NCBI RefSeq assembly: GCF_000204055.1
Contig: NW_006768792.1
Coordinates: 1,015,661 to 1,079,660, forward strand
Length of the DNA: 64,000 bases
Source: Melampsora larici-populina 98AG31
Lineage: Eukaryota > Basidiomycota > Pucciniomycetes > Pucciniales > Melampsoraceae
Direction: 5' to 3'
Made by a program: the position numbers and the translations under genes. Positions 1 to 11,535 of this stretch are shown one piece after another. Position 1 is the first letter of the stretch, and each line of letters opens with the position of its first letter. The notes beneath the pieces are model-generated. The model saw only the letters and a list, made by a program, of their open reading frames with translations. It was not told the DNA's origin and ran no database searches.

Positions 1-236
1 TTAGCCAAATTCCAATCTCTGTTACAGGTTGTAATCTGAGAATCTTGGAGGTTTTTTGTTAGTCCAATCAATAATTTTCACACTAAAAATACAAAAAAAT
101 ACTCAAATCAAAGCTCTCAATCATAGGAACAATATTCAAATTTTTGTATATTTTTGTCTCTCTCCCAGACTACTCAATATCTTTGTGTGTTAGTTATTAT
201 ATTTTCTGCCCAGAAGATATTATATTTTCTGTATTG
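1..236. repeat. Truncated CACTA-like foldback element, right arm only
   Basis: This stretch resembles, with many substitutions, the right arm of the complete foldback element at 19655-20470. Shared landmarks in the same order are GCCAAATT, TTACAGGTTGTAAT, a TTTTTGT/TATTTTT tract and TTTTCTGCCCAGAA near the end. The left half lies outside the window. No coding potential is expected. The exact right end is uncertain because the terminal GTAGTG has decayed to about GTATTG. Confidence 0.55.
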
Positions 237-319
237 TTATATGCATTGTGGTTTTAAAAATATGAAAAAATATGCCAGACAATCGGAATGCATCAAAGGG
301 TCCTCCCATTATTTTTCCA

Positions 320-2945
320 TATTTTTCTGACCCTTGCCAGCGTCTCTATAATTTTCTATGTCTACTCAATTTTCTAAACTCCACGGTAAATTTGCAATTT
401 GGTGTAGTGAAAGCTGCAAGCCAAGAATACAAAGAGAAAAAGGTTGCATTACCCTCTCTTTTCATCGATCCAGAAGAGGTAGTCAAATGGGAACCTGGAG
501 GAGTTAAGAAAAACCAAGACGCTGTTCAATCAGTATGTAGATTTGATAACCAATAGACATCTACTTATCTTGACAGATTTGATGTTTTCTACCAGGACCC
601 TTGCAGTGCTCAGCACACTGCTGCAGCGGATCATCGCGGGGCTGCTACGTGGAAAGGATGTGATGAGACAGGCCTCATTGGAATGGCCTGTCGGCATGAT
701 CACATCCTTTCGTATGTGAATGTTGTTCAAACGGGCGAAAGGTGAGGAAGCTCAAGGAGTTCTTCTCACAAATCAATCTCAGGAATTGTTACATTTTCAG
801 ACAGTGTTATGTCCTGGCCATGATTGACCAACTATTTGAAAGAATTTATGAATCTGATAAGCCAAAAAAAAGGGTAGGGGTATTGTACGACATAGGCTGC
901 ACATTAGAGAAAAGTATAATGAAGGTTTGTTGCTTTTGTTGATTCATTTATGTGTGCATTTACCTAATCAGCTGAGAATGAATACATCTAGAACAAACTA
1001 TTCCAGGATGAATGTCAAAGGCGTGGATTGAAATTCGGCACAAGTGCATTCCATGCGTATGTGCACCAATGGTCATGCCAGCTTCAATATAATCCAAGGT
1101 TGAACATTGGTTGGGGGCTTTTGGATGGCAAAGGGTTGGAAAGAAACTGGAGTGATTTGTCTTCTTTGGTTAGCCCAAACCGCTACACGACAAAACAACA
1201 TCGACTCAATAGTATCCATTTTAAGACAACTCATTGAAACGAGATCTTAGCCATCAATGCAGGTACGGGTCTTTAGAACATACTTCAAGTAAATCTAGTT
1301 GATATTGACCAATGTTGCAAGTTTTGTTGATCAGGTCGATCAGCTTCTGCAAAACTACGTACGGCTGAGACAATGTTTGATGAAGCCAGCAAGGTGCTAC
1401 AGCAACTACAAGCTGAGAACCCTGAGTACACAATGGAGTATTTTGCAAAACAATGGGAGCGACAGAAAGAATGTCAATTAGCTGCGATGGCAGATGGTGC
1501 CAAGAAGGATCTAGAGGAGCATTTGATCAACTTACTTGACTTGGAAGGAAAGTTGAGAGATTCACTGTGTGTTTGCTTCATCATGCTCAAAATAGCTACA
1601 AATACAGAAATGTACTCAAATCCGTGTGTAGTTCTCAACTTGACCGACTACGTAAAAAACAAAGACGCAACCAGACAGATGCTGAGAAAGAAGCACTGAT
1701 GACCTTGCCAACCTCGATAGTGGCCTTTGAGACGGCAATTGGAAGGGTGGTTGAGCAGCTAGGCAGCAAGGAGTTCCGAAATCTTCAACAAAAAACTAGT
1801 GAGTGTTTCCACAACTTCACTGTGTGCAATTAGGATATTTGAGTTGAACGTAGCAATGTCATGATGAAGGCCCAAAGGCTAAGGCTCTCATTCGTGTCAG
1901 GCTCGCAAAGATGAAATTGTACGAAGCTAAGGTCGGGATTGTAGTAGCACAGAAACGATGGGACAAACATGGTCAGGGTGAGTCAACTTGATATCAATGG
2001 TTTTTTTCATTAACAATAAGTTTGTTGCTGACTTGACATTATGTATGTAGGTACAAAAATTCAGCAAAGCCTGAAAGATTTCATGAGAAAGAAACAACTG
2101 TTGTTTAAGAGGAAATGGGACTCTTATAAACTACAAGTTACTAATTACAATAAATTAGCCCCCCTGAATAATCTACCATGTCCGACATTAGATGTTGCAA
2201 AAGGGCTGCCATTTGAAGACATCTTTTGGAACGTAGGATCTTTGTCACATCCATTGGAGAGGTGGGCGGTAGATCAAGGAACAATCAAAGGGATCCAGGC
2301 ATACTTGAAGCATCAAAGCTCATCGGAGGAGCTTCGTTGAATCGGCCGGGAAATCCGTCAGATGGTTTCAGCAGCGGTGAAAACCGAGAAGAAGCTACAT
2401 GATCTTGGTGTTAAATGTAGCAGTGGTCAGTAAAGGACCTTCTCATGGAAGCTATTGAATGGATCAGAACTGATACATACAAATCTAGATTGGACTTCTG
2501 CGAATGACGGGAAAGCACTGATTGAGATGGTTCAATCTGGACAGCGTATCTCAAAAGATGTGTGGGAGGTAAGTATTGAGGTGTTGAAGACGGCTCACAG
2601 TAATCTGTGGCAGGCTTACTGTCGTAGGTAGATGGCGTGGAACTCCAATATGGTGAAACTACTTTCTTCAACCGTTCGATACACTAAATCGTCCGCGGCG
2701 GAAACCATGGGCTTGATCAGATGCTGGGAAGGGCTCGTCTCAAGAGGAAAGGTTGTGTGGGAATGAATTGTACAGGCAAAATGTGTTGAAGCCTTGGGTC
2801 TTGACGAGCTGGAGATCATTGAGCAGAATCTAATGTTGGGAGAAGATGAAGAAGATGACATGGATCAGCTTCTGGCTCTACATGACATACATTTGATTGA
2901 CACTGGTGATGATGAAGATTTTGATGATTTTGTAATGAACTCGTA
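320..2945 (+). pseudogene. KDZ (Kyakuja-Dileera-Zisupton) transposase remnant
   Basis: I recognise a KDZ-superfamily transposase, the DDE-type enzyme of a eukaryotic cut-and-paste DNA transposon common in basidiomycetes. Conserved blocks appear in order: HTAAADHRG...WKGCDETGLIG followed by ACRHDH and VQTGER (about 560-750), GVLYDIGCTLEK (about 870-920), KFGTSAFHAYVHQW...NPRLNIGWGLLDGKGLE (about 1028-1150) and a C-terminal helical region with FWNVGSLSHPLERWAVD (about 2041-2340). The frame closes in an acidic tail, DDFVMNS, with a stop near 2943. Blocks are separated by plausible introns, for example GTGAGG near 742 to TTTTCAG near 800, and GTTTGT near 925 to TTCCAG near 1005. There is an in-frame TGA after RLNSIHFKTTH (1237), and several frame changes between 1700 and 2700, so the gene is dead. 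The N-terminal CxC-type zinc region usual in this family was not found. Confidence 0.8.
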
Positions 2946-3689
2946 AAGACTTGAATATACTACCTTAGCTGAGAGTTGTTGTAAATCTGTAAAAAATAGT
3001 TCATTTCCAATTTCTATCAGTTTGAATGAGCCAATAGATTTTAGATGTTATATGAGAGTTTTGAATATGATGTGTTCAATGAGGGGTGAAGCCTTCTGTT
3101 GTCGTTGGATCTTTCACTACCGATAATTTTCAATACCTTCAATTTGAACGGTCCAATTGATCACAAATGCAAGTGTTGAGTATATATCAATGAGGAGTGA
3201 AGGCTTCTGATGACATTGGATCGAGATTGATTGGGGTGAAAAAGAGGAGTGACTGGGTAAACAACAGGTGATGGTTGGTCAAAGTGTATTTGATGTTGAA
3301 TGATGGTGATCTTCAGGAGTTGCGTAAATGTGAAGAGGGTGAGGTAGGGCCCCCAGATGCGTCTAAGGAGGTACATATGTGTAAAAACTTGGCAAAAAAA
3401 AGTGTAGTGTAGTGGGTCCGCCAGTGTCTGCCAGACGGGTCTGGTCAAGGAGGAGTCAGAGAGGTGTGTAGTGGTCTGCCAGACGGGTCTATGCGCTGAC
3501 CGACGTGTCTGTGGGTGCTAAAGGTGTCCGGAAGTGGGGACTTGCATCGGTCAGGCTCTGCTAGACGCCTCTAGACAGTCGAGACGTCTTATAGGGAGGC
3601 TATGGTGTCACTCCGAAGAGATTGACACATATTTCTTTGGTTAGTCTGCGACGGGTCGGGTAGCGACAGGTGAAAACAAAAAGGTTCCT
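2946..3689. other. Intergenic, no gene seen
   Basis: This holds the 3' flank of the KDZ remnant and the 5' flank of the kinase remnant. Two GTCTGCCAGACGGGTCT stretches lie near 3425-3490, but I see no convincing coding region or element ends. Confidence 0.5.
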
Positions 3690-5948
3690 TCTCCCCCCCA
3701 GCAGGCACCCACCCAAGCTTCTCAACCCCGCCCTGCCAATCTCAAGGTCATCAATGCCAAAGCAGCTGTTGCAGCCCGTACCTTGACTTCCACTGGTACT
3801 CATGTCCACCAACTTCAAAGCGACAAGTCAAAGCAAGCTTCTGCCAAGAAACAAGCTAGCAGCAGCCACATGTTTAATGGTCACCCAGCAGCACCTAAAC
3901 CTCCACCTTTCACTACTCACACTGGCCGAGTATGCTCTGTAGGATAGATGGTGATATAAGAAACTGGCTCTTTCGCTCATGGTCTACTTTGGGGAACTTT
4001 CACTGTGGATAGGTCATTGTTGACACTCTTGTACGACACTAAGGAAGGCATCTTCAACCTGTGCGACCACTCGGTTGACTCTCCTCTTTACCCTCAGGCA
4101 CCCAAAGTTTACAACTCTGAGTATTTCAACCTGGCCAAAACCGGCCGTGGCCGTAAAGCACCTGTGGTCTTACATAACAATGAAGTTTTTGCCAGATATC
4201 TTGACAACACTAAAGGAGAACCTAGCCTCGAGATAATTTTTCTGGCTGACAAATATGTAAAAAATAATCCTTGGCTTCAACCTTCCACCAGTAAGCTGGT
4301 ACAACCTCAACTACAAGCTAAAAGAAAGGCATCTCAACATTTGACTTATGAGGAGATGTTATTAGATGATGGAGATGAAGAAGCGAATTATGGTGATAGT
4401 GATAGTGATAGTGATGGTGATCTGCCTTTGAGTGTCGAAATATTCCAGCCAAGCAAGAAAGCCAGGTGTACACCTTCAACCTCAACAAAAGTCACCTCAC
4501 CACGAGTCACTCGAAAGAAGGCTTCTAATTTTAAAACCAAGAATAGTACATACACACTCCCGCCACCCAGCACCCCACAAAAATCTCCCCACCGTGCTCA
4601 GAGTGATGTGGCTCCTGTAGCTATGACTCATGTGATACAACCTCACCAGACAGGTAAGCTCACCGCTCTTGTTCACTACTCATTTTTGGTCTGGCTGACA
4701 TGCCCTCCTTAGTACTGGCCTTTGATTTCAGAGAGGCTATTGATATCTCCGTATTTGGACAAAAGCTTCCCATGGCTCGCCCTGTTCCACCTGCTGAGAC
4801 TTCAGACAGTTTCACCGTTGGGAAAAAATGCATTTTGACAGGAAATGCAGAAGGTAAACCTGAATGGGTGGTAACACCGTATCATTTCAAAGTCGATGAA
4901 AGTGTGGTGATTGGAAAAGGTTCTTTCAGGACATGTTACAATGCCTTTGGAAGAGTACCTGGTGGTGACACTGCCAGCATAGATGCCTCGGGTTGCGGAA
5001 TCCGAGGCATCATCGGAGGTAAAACCTCGGACAAGGTCTGTCCGAGGTTTTTATCCGAGGTAATCTTCTGCACTGGGAATTGCCTCGGATCAAAACCTCG
5101 GACAGTTTCTGTCGGAGGTTGGTAATCCGATAATACCTCGGATTGAAAAATCCGAGGTAAATATGTTGGCGGTGTGAGGTCACTCCGATGGTTGCCAAGA
5201 AGCGGAGGGAGCTGCCTCCCAATATGACTCATCTGGCTGTCCATAAAGAATCTGGTGGAGTCTATGCTGCTGTTTCCATGGTGATTGAAAAGTTTAAGAA
5301 AGCTGCTTTGGGTCTGAATGAAATTCAACTTTTCCCTGCAACGGTTGAAGCTATCCAAAACATTTGTGTGAGTCAAATATATGGATCTCATTTTATTCAA
5401 GCTTTCTCGATAACATGTTTTTATTTTCCAGATGGTTCAAAACTTTCCGGTCTATGCAGGAGGCAGTGCTACAACAGAATGTGCTTATTTCTTTGAAGAA
5501 GTACTCGATGTTACACAATACCGCAAGTATACCAGCAATCACAACTTTGAACTCCAGCCTTCAGACAGTCCTTTAGTCAATGAAGTAATGCAAGCTCTCA
5601 GTCATTGGTCTCATAAACACTATGACGGAAGAAGAATGGTTGCGGATCTTCAGCGGGTAGGCTTGGTATTGACAGACCCTTTGATTGTGGATACAAGCAA
5701 GTAAGTACTTTTGTGCTTGCATTCCAGCATTTTGGCTGACAGTTTGTTTTGGCCCCAGTATGGCTTGGTGCGACGGAAATACGGGATGGAAAGGCCTGGA
5801 GGTTTCTCTACCCAGCACGAATGCAATAAGATATGCAAGCACCTGGGGTTGCTACGGCCAAAGGTAGCAAAATTAAGTGTACGGGAGGAGATGGAGCTGT
5901 TGTATGGAGGTAAATCTGGGGAACAGACTCATATTCCAGCGAGAGATT
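3690..5948 (+). pseudogene. Alpha-type (MHCK/EF2K family) protein kinase remnant
   Basis: Alpha-kinases phosphorylate Ser/Thr residues and are structurally distinct from ordinary kinases; rust fungi carry many divergent ones. The N-terminal half (3690-4640) is low complexity and acidic (DDGDEEANYGDSDSDSDGDL), preceded by a WGTFTVDRSLL segment. An intron probably starts with GTAAGC at 4653. The kinase domain follows: VVIGKGSFRTCYNAF, the Gly-rich nucleotide loop (about 4908-4950), then after the MITE HLAVHKESG, MALSHWSHKHYDGRRM-like sequence, DLQRVGLVLTDP (catalytic region, about 5647-5682) and the C-terminal metal-binding ECNKICKHLGL (about 5818-5850). At least one more intron splits 5369-5431. 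The frame is broken by TAG near 3943 and TAA near 3955, and by the 206-bp MITE at 4969-5174. Removing the MITE plus one TSD copy restores the local frame, so the MITE entered a once-coding exon. In DLQRVG the usual DLQGVG Gly is Arg. Confidence 0.75.
4969..5174. mobile_element. CACTA-type MITE, family A copy 1 (206 bp)
   Basis: It begins CACTGCCAGCATAGAT and ends AAATATGTTGGCGGTG, giving imperfect terminal inverted repeats. A 3-bp TSD, TGA, flanks it at 4966-4968 and 5175-5177. The CACTG terminus plus 3-bp TSD is the signature of the CACTA (EnSpm) superfamily. The interior is a chain of hairpins built on CCTCGGA/TCCGAGG. It is almost identical to copy 2 at 23490-23695 and the same length as copy 3 at 30922-31127. 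It encodes no protein and would need a transposase supplied elsewhere. Confidence 0.92.
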
Positions 5949-6090
5949 AGCACAAGGCAGAAAATCAGGAGTAAACTCTTTCCTTTCAATCTGTATTCCA
6001 AAATTTGTTCCTCTTAAAAAATCCAAACAATTACAAAAACCCTTTTCTCACAAAATTATCATCATAAAAACGAAAAAAAACATGTATATA

Positions 6091-7905
6091 TCATTTTAAA
6101 AATCTGAGTGCTGAACCTTTTGTTTCCTTATAAAAGGTTATCTTATTCTGAAGATGGTCCAAATTGGCCCGTTTCCGTTGCATCTGCTTATCGTAGGTCT
6201 CTGCAAGCCCACTGTGCAATTGTTCCCAGCTCTCATCATCCAAACCAACCCGTTGTTCCATAATCTCCTTCATTGCGGCCACCACAGTGGTACTGATCTG
6301 AGTACTACAAGCATAACACAGGAAACAAGGGACAATTTTCCCGCGGGAACACCAATTGTATCTGACTCAGTTAATGAGCCAAAATGTATTATTTTGGTGT
6401 TATATCTATGTTATTTGTACATTATGGCTCAGAAACTACATTATGTGTAATGAGTCTTCCCGCGGGGAAATTGTCTCTTGTTTCCTGTGTAAGCGAGTAC
6501 ATGGTCTACCGCCCTTTTACTCTTTCCAATCCCTTTTCTTGCCTTGGTTTTTCTCTTGTGACAGCACCCTGCAAGTATGTTGTCCTTTTCTTTTCTCCCT
6601 CAGAAAATAGTTGATGTTCGGTGTTGTGGCAAACATCTGTCGCCCACAGTAATTCTACCACATCAGCTGCATTGATGTCTACAATAAACTTGAAATAGTT
6701 ACTGATGTGAATTACAAACTTGGCACCAACTTGGGGATGCTTCTTATCAATGCGGTGTCCAGTGTTTTTCTCTAGTTCAATTTCTTCCTTCCTCTCGGCC
6801 AAAAGTTCGGGTCTTCTTGCCGGAGTAATAATTTCAGCTGTAATAGATTACATATGTCAGAAGATTGTTCAGAACACTGTGAATATTAAATACTCAACAT
6901 GTGTTGGCATCAATTAAGCAGAAGAAACCTGAAGCAAATCCGGTGGCATCAAAATCACAATGAACTCCGTTGCGGAATCCTCCAGTGGTAGCAATCACAT
7001 TGGATCCCACAAAATCCTTGTCCCCAAAGACTTGAGCATTGGGTGATTTCTCCCACTCTTTGCTACCAGGCACCGGCTCTTTTGATCCCCACGACGGGGC
7101 ATCAGTCTCTTTGGCCAGCTTCTTGTTGGAATCATACACAAATAGAGAGAAAGAACATGTCCTTTCAGCATGAAAGTCCACTACCCAAGGAAGTTCATCT
7201 TGGCGGGCTTCGTCCTTGTCTAGTTTGGCTGGATCCTTGCTGGTAGCTGAATTTTGGGCATAGGTTGCTGGTGTTAAGACATTGAACAAATTAAGTTTTT
7301 GAAATGTCCTCATGTGGAAAGATGAAGATAAACAAACCAATGACTGTTCCTCTTTGATATTGTCCAGCACGCTTAGATGATCTGTGACCAAATGATTTTA
7401 TAGTACCTTGCCGCTCGTTGGGCGGTAGCATCTTGACTGCATGATTTTCCTTGATCACACCCCGTGCTTCAGAGTGTTGATGCATGATCTTGATAGCCCT
7501 TCGAAAGTCTTCCCAAAGTTGCACTTGGGCAGGGTCAATGCTGGCGGGGTCCTGCAGCAAGAAATGTCAGCCATGTGGAAACAACAGAAAGTTCGAGGGA
7601 CTTGACCTCTTTGTTGAACCTAGCAACACGTATAAGCTTATTTCCAGCCAGATTCACAAGTACCACAGTTACATAAGTCACTACTCGCTCTTTCCTGTTC
7701 CCAAATTGAGGAACTCAGAATACATCACAGTCCTCTGGTAAGCCAAAGCGGTCTTTGATTCCTGCTTTGATTCTTTGACTGACATGTTCTCATCCAACAT
7801 CCCGGACTGGATCCCGTTGGGCATTGTGTTGTTGAGCCTTCTTCCACTTTTGTTACTCAACCATCTTTTGCTTGCGGAGGTCAGATACTGGTTTTGGCAT
7901 CTACA
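6091..7905 (-). pseudogene. TET/JBP-like 2OG-Fe(II) dioxygenase remnant
   Basis: The product belongs to the TET/JBP-like dioxygenases, which in other eukaryotes oxidise 5-methylpyrimidines in DNA. In fungi these genes are linked to KDZ transposons. On the minus strand the order is: start MPKPVSDLRKQKM (about 7905), AQVQLWEDFRRAIKIMHQHSEARGV..NHAVKMLPPNERQGTIKSFG (about 7530-7390), LPWVVDFHAER...VYDSNKK...GSKEPVPGSKEW (about 7200-7060), FGDKDFVGSNV, then RNGVHCDFDATGFASG (about 6975-6930). That last block supplies the H-x-D iron ligands. The C-terminal part continues with AKFVIHISNYFKFIVDINAADVVELLWATDVCHNTEH (about 6720-6620), where the second iron-ligand His is expected. The tail 6285-6091 is helical and charged. 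It is broken by stops after KMVE, DVG and CDVF in the first 150 nt and by a 175-bp MITE at 6316-6490. Convergent to the kinase and KDZ remnants. Confidence 0.72.
6316..6490. mobile_element. 175-bp MITE with 34-bp TIRs
   Basis: The left end ACACAGGAAACAAGGGACA is mirrored by the right end TGTCTCTTGTTTCCTGTGT, and the TIR continues inward through a CCCGCGGGAA block on both sides. It sits between the catalytic core and the helical tail of the dioxygenase gene. The TSD is unclear: AAGC occurs 3 bp left of the repeat and immediately right of it. The superfamily is therefore not assigned. Confidence 0.75.
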
Positions 7906-8089
7906 GAAAAAAAAATTGATTTGATTAATGGGATGTTCAACACTTGAATATTTCGGAATGTGTGTGGGGATGCAATGAAATAATGAATAATGTGAATAAA
8001 CATTGAGTGATTGATTATTTGATGGATTGCATGTTGGATTTATGAAATGAATCAATGTGAGATTTTATGAATGAATAGATCAATGAGTT

Positions 8090-8225
8090 TCTTGAGGAAT
8101 GAAATCAGGAAGCACCGAGATACATTTAGCAAAGGGTTAGGCTGGTAGTTGGGGGTCCCATCAGTCACTTGCCCTGCCCTTCACGAGACATCAACATCTC
8201 TGCATGTATCTCAAGTACTTCCGTC
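8090..8225. repeat. Structured repeat, copy 1
   Basis: A 9-bp stem closes the unit: GAGATACAT (8117-8125) pairs with ATGTATCTC (8204-8212). Inside it AAGGG..GGC (8131-8141) can pair with GCC..CCCTT (8171-8181). The apex carries GTTGGGGGTCCC-ATCAGTCAC. It is repeated about 236 bp downstream as copy 2. No ORF covers it. It lies upstream (5') of the minus-strand dioxygenase remnant. Confidence 0.55.
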
Positions 8226-8327
8226 TTGCATGAGTCAATGTGAATAACCTTGAGCTGTGAATCTTTTGATATAAGTTAACTTGCATTTATGAATGAATAA
8301 ATCAATGAATGAGTATTGAGTAATTTC

Positions 8328-8462
8328 TTGAGGAATGAAATCAGGAAGCACCAAGATACATTTAGCAAAGGGTTAGGCTGGTAGTTGGGGGTCCCCTTGG
8401 TCACTTGCCCTGGCCTTCACAAGACATAAACATCTCTGCATGTATCTCAGGTACCACCATCT
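8328..8462. repeat. Structured repeat, copy 2
   Basis: This is a direct repeat of copy 1 with about 90% identity by eye, including the flanking GAAATCAGGAAGCACC. The closing stem is AAGATACAT (8353-8361) with ATGTATCTC (8440-8448), one end pair lost. The GGGTTAGGC and GTTGGGGGTCCC blocks are preserved. Confidence 0.55.
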
Positions 8463-8985
8463 TCAATAATTGTTCGTGAGTAAATCATGAGTGGTAAATG
8501 TTTTGAATTATATGAGTCTTCTTTTGCGATGAATTGAACAGATGTTTGAGAAATATTGATTGATTTATTAATCTACATTCAATTATTTTTGGCTTCTCGT
8601 GGATTCTTCAAGGTCCTATTTCTTCTTGAGGATATAATATTTGTTCTTATATGTTCTGTCTTCATCTGGGTGAAGTCAAGAACAAATGGGAAGACAAAGG
8701 AAGAACATGGATTACCTTGGTTGATTCAACAAATTGAAGAAAGCGGACAGAACAGATTTCAAGAATAATAAGATCAGAAGAATCAAATAACCAAGGACTG
8801 CTTAAATGCTTCCACTCGAATGGTGGCTGAGTTGTGGTCAGCCATTACACAATGTATACACATGTAGCCTTACACCTTACATTTGATATGCTTACATATC
8901 TCACATGTCAACATATGGTTCACACAGAGGTTGTACCACAGAAAGGTGCATTACTCAAGAACCAATCATAGTTGACATGTAGTTA
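8463..8985. other. Intergenic, no gene seen
   Basis: A+T-rich sequence up to the left TSD (CCGG, 8986-8989) of the large nested retrotransposon. A 70-codon open frame at 8556-8768 shows no recognisable motif and is not called. Confidence 0.5.
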
Positions 8986-8989
8986 CCGG

Positions 8990-9028
8990 TGTAGTATTTA
9001 AAGCTCAACAAGAGCTTTACAACACCTA
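8990..9028 (-). repeat. Element 2 left LTR, outer fragment
   Basis: These 39 bp match the first 39 bp of the right LTR at 28157, including the small hairpin AAAGCTC..GAGCTTT. The last five bases, ACCTA (9024-9028), are the left target-site duplication of element 1. The LTR resumes at 17384. Confidence 0.85.
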
Positions 9029-11013
9029 TGTAAGGACTCCAACAGAGTCCTTCACTGAATGTTTGGTTCTTTCTTGCTGGACTCGACGGAGAGCTTAACT
9101 TTGGAAATTCTGTATATCTATTACAAAAACTAGCTCCAGAATGATCCCGTGAGTAGCTCTCGAAGAGTCAGTACCCAAAACCTTAAGAGAAAGAACAACC
9201 ACAAATGAAAAGAGAAAAGATATAGAGAGAATTCTCACCTAGCTCCAGAATGATCCCGTGAGTAGCTCTTGAAGAGTAAGGATCATCTGAAGCCGGGCTA
9301 CAAGGAGAAACATATAATCCTTCCGTCTAATCCCATAACCCTGAAACCCATGACTTCCATCTACGTTGTAGAACTTATAACCTAACAAGGGTTATACAGA
9401 GCTGGAAGAGGATAATCTACTAATATAAGGACTAGTAGAAGTTGTCTAAAGACTGCTCTTCTAAAACAACACAATCAGAAAAGACTCTGTTGTATTGAGT
9501 ACAGATAAGGCACCAGAGAAATATATCTTCACACGTATTTTAACTTCAAAAGCACACTCTGTATTACTATCAACACTGCTATAGTGTTATTCCCAATTGA
9601 TAACTAAAGAAAATAAGCAATATATGATTGATATTATTCCCAATAAGTCTTCATGACTATAAAACTAAAGTAAATTTCTCTTTATAGCTGTAATAAAGGG
9701 CGTATTTAAGTGACCAGGTACTATTAAAATAAGTTTATGATGATAAACAAAATAATAACTACGTAAATGATAAAGGAAAAAAAAGGGAATAACAGTCACA
9801 AAACCCTCTCAAAGTATATATAACAATGTACTAGAACTTTTACAATGGTCAACAACCTCAAAACCAATCAAATCCGCCCAAAATTCCCTAAAAACCCTAT
9901 GATGACGCAATGTAATGATTTTGTTACTAATAAATGATGTAATTTTCACAGCTAAAAGTGATCAATGACGCAATAATATGATGTACAGCACTTCTTATGA
10001 TGAATACAGGTGATTTTTTTCTTGTAAACTAGCTGAAAACCAATTTTTGAGATTACGAATTTTTTCAGATGTGCTCCAATTTTTGATTACTAAAGTGCAT
10101 CTTGTAGCCCACGTGTTACTGATCATTTCTGACACCTACATGACCTACTTCTGATGAGTGATGAGTAAGATATTGAGTTGTGAAGTTAAGGTTTTGAGCA
10201 TTACACGTTGACTTGTGACTGTAAATTCGAGATTCACACCAATTCTTTATTTGCCTTATACCTTTTTTCATATACCTCCGCTACTATTGATTCAAAGTGT
10301 GTACATTATGTAATCCACTCTTCTGCGTTGAATGAGCCATCTACCAACCTATTCTGACGTCATTTGACATATGTAATTAGCTGAAAACCTCCATTTTCCA
10401 CGAATTTCACCCATTTTCTCCACTTTTCACAGCTGCTACTCTCTTTTTCTTGCTCATGTAACATGACATCATCCTCTATAACCTTAAAAATCCCGGAAAA
10501 TCCCCTTGGCAACCTTAAATTCCGTCACTACCACTATTACACAACCAAACTACACGTGTACCTCTTGTTTACCAACTTCGAAAAAATGCCTTTTTCCCTA
10601 ATAACTTTTGTTTCTCCTTATCAACCTTCAAGATAAAAATTGGCATAGTATAATATAATGTTGGTCTTTCATATTCTAACCTCATATTACCCATAACTTT
10701 ATTTTTACTAACCTAAAAACCATTTTTCAACCTATGTACCTATATTTTCGAATTTTTCTTATGTTTTTTTTTTCTTTCTTTTTGTAATGAGTTTGTAAGT
10801 AAACTTTGATGATCTTAATGTATAATGTGAAATAAAATGATGTAATGTTGACCTAATGACCAATACATCAGCCTACAAGAGCTTCAATTGATCTAAAACC
10901 TCCATTTCAAATTTTCTTTCCTGCTGAATCCTGCTAATAAACTGGTAAACTGGTAATTGTAAATTTTTTAATTGATCCCATAAATTGATCACCACAACGT
11001 GTAACCCCTTACA
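9029..11013 (-). repeat. Element 1 left (3') LTR, interrupted
   Basis: 9029-9366 matches 17029-17366 of the right LTR closely, and 11001-11013 supplies the missing terminus GTAACCCCTTACA. The intervening DNA is a solo LTR of the element-2 family. The LTR carries the stem AAGGACTC..GAGTCCTT next to its outer edge. Confidence 0.88.
9367..10996 (-). repeat. Solo LTR of element 2 family inserted in element 1 LTR
   Basis: The 1630-bp unit begins TGTAGAACTTATAACC and ends ATTGATCACCACA, aligning along its length with 17384-18963 and 28195-29751. It is more diverged from those two than they are from each other, so it is a different subfamily. The 4-bp TSD is ACGT (9363-9366, 10997-11000). A solo LTR is what LTR-LTR recombination leaves behind. 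Confidence 0.85.
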
Positions 11014-11025
11014 CCCTCCCTTCCT
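11014..11025 (-). promoter_or_regulatory. Polypurine tract of element 1
   Basis: On the minus strand AGGAAGGGAGGG lies immediately 5' of the LTR start TGTAAGGGG. This is where plus-strand DNA synthesis is primed and it confirms the LTR boundary. Confidence 0.8.
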
Positions 11026-11535
11026 AAAAAAAACTTCAATGTATATGTGTAGACAAAAAAAAGACACCATAACCAATTGGTGTCCTCCCGTCAATAACCC
11101 TGATTGAAAACAATGGCATAACTTGTCCCTAAAATTTGACCATGACTTGTCCCTAAGTGAAAATGAAACTTTGAAGTAATCAAGAGAAAAAAAGAAAAAA
11201 AGGAAAACACATACAAAAGGCAAAAGTATCAAATAAAAGGAAATTGAGATAATTTGAAAAGAAAAGGAGACTGAAAAAAAACTGAGAGTCTTGATGTGAA
11301 TTGCTAAATGAAGAATGTTGAATTAATTCTTGAAGTGAATATCTTGAAGTGAATCTTGAAGTGAATATCTTGAAGTGAAGCTTGAAGTGAAACATTAGAG
11401 CATAAAACCTGTCCCCCGCGATTCTCAAGAACCTGAAACAAATGGCGAATGTTCTGCTCACAGCGTGGCCGAGGTATTGTCTTTTGATTTCAATATGGGT
11501 AGTAGGATTGGCGGTGCATACTAAGGAAAAGGAAC
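11026..11535. other. Element 1 3' untranslated region
   Basis: Non-coding sequence between the integrase stop and the polypurine tract. It contains a short tandem array of CTTGAAGTGAATAT-type units at about 11333-11395. Confidence 0.5.

Noticed and set aside
8117..8212. Hammerhead ribozyme in the structured repeat
   Set aside because: The minus strand has ACTGATGGGA but lacks CTGATGA and a GAAA box in the required arrangement.
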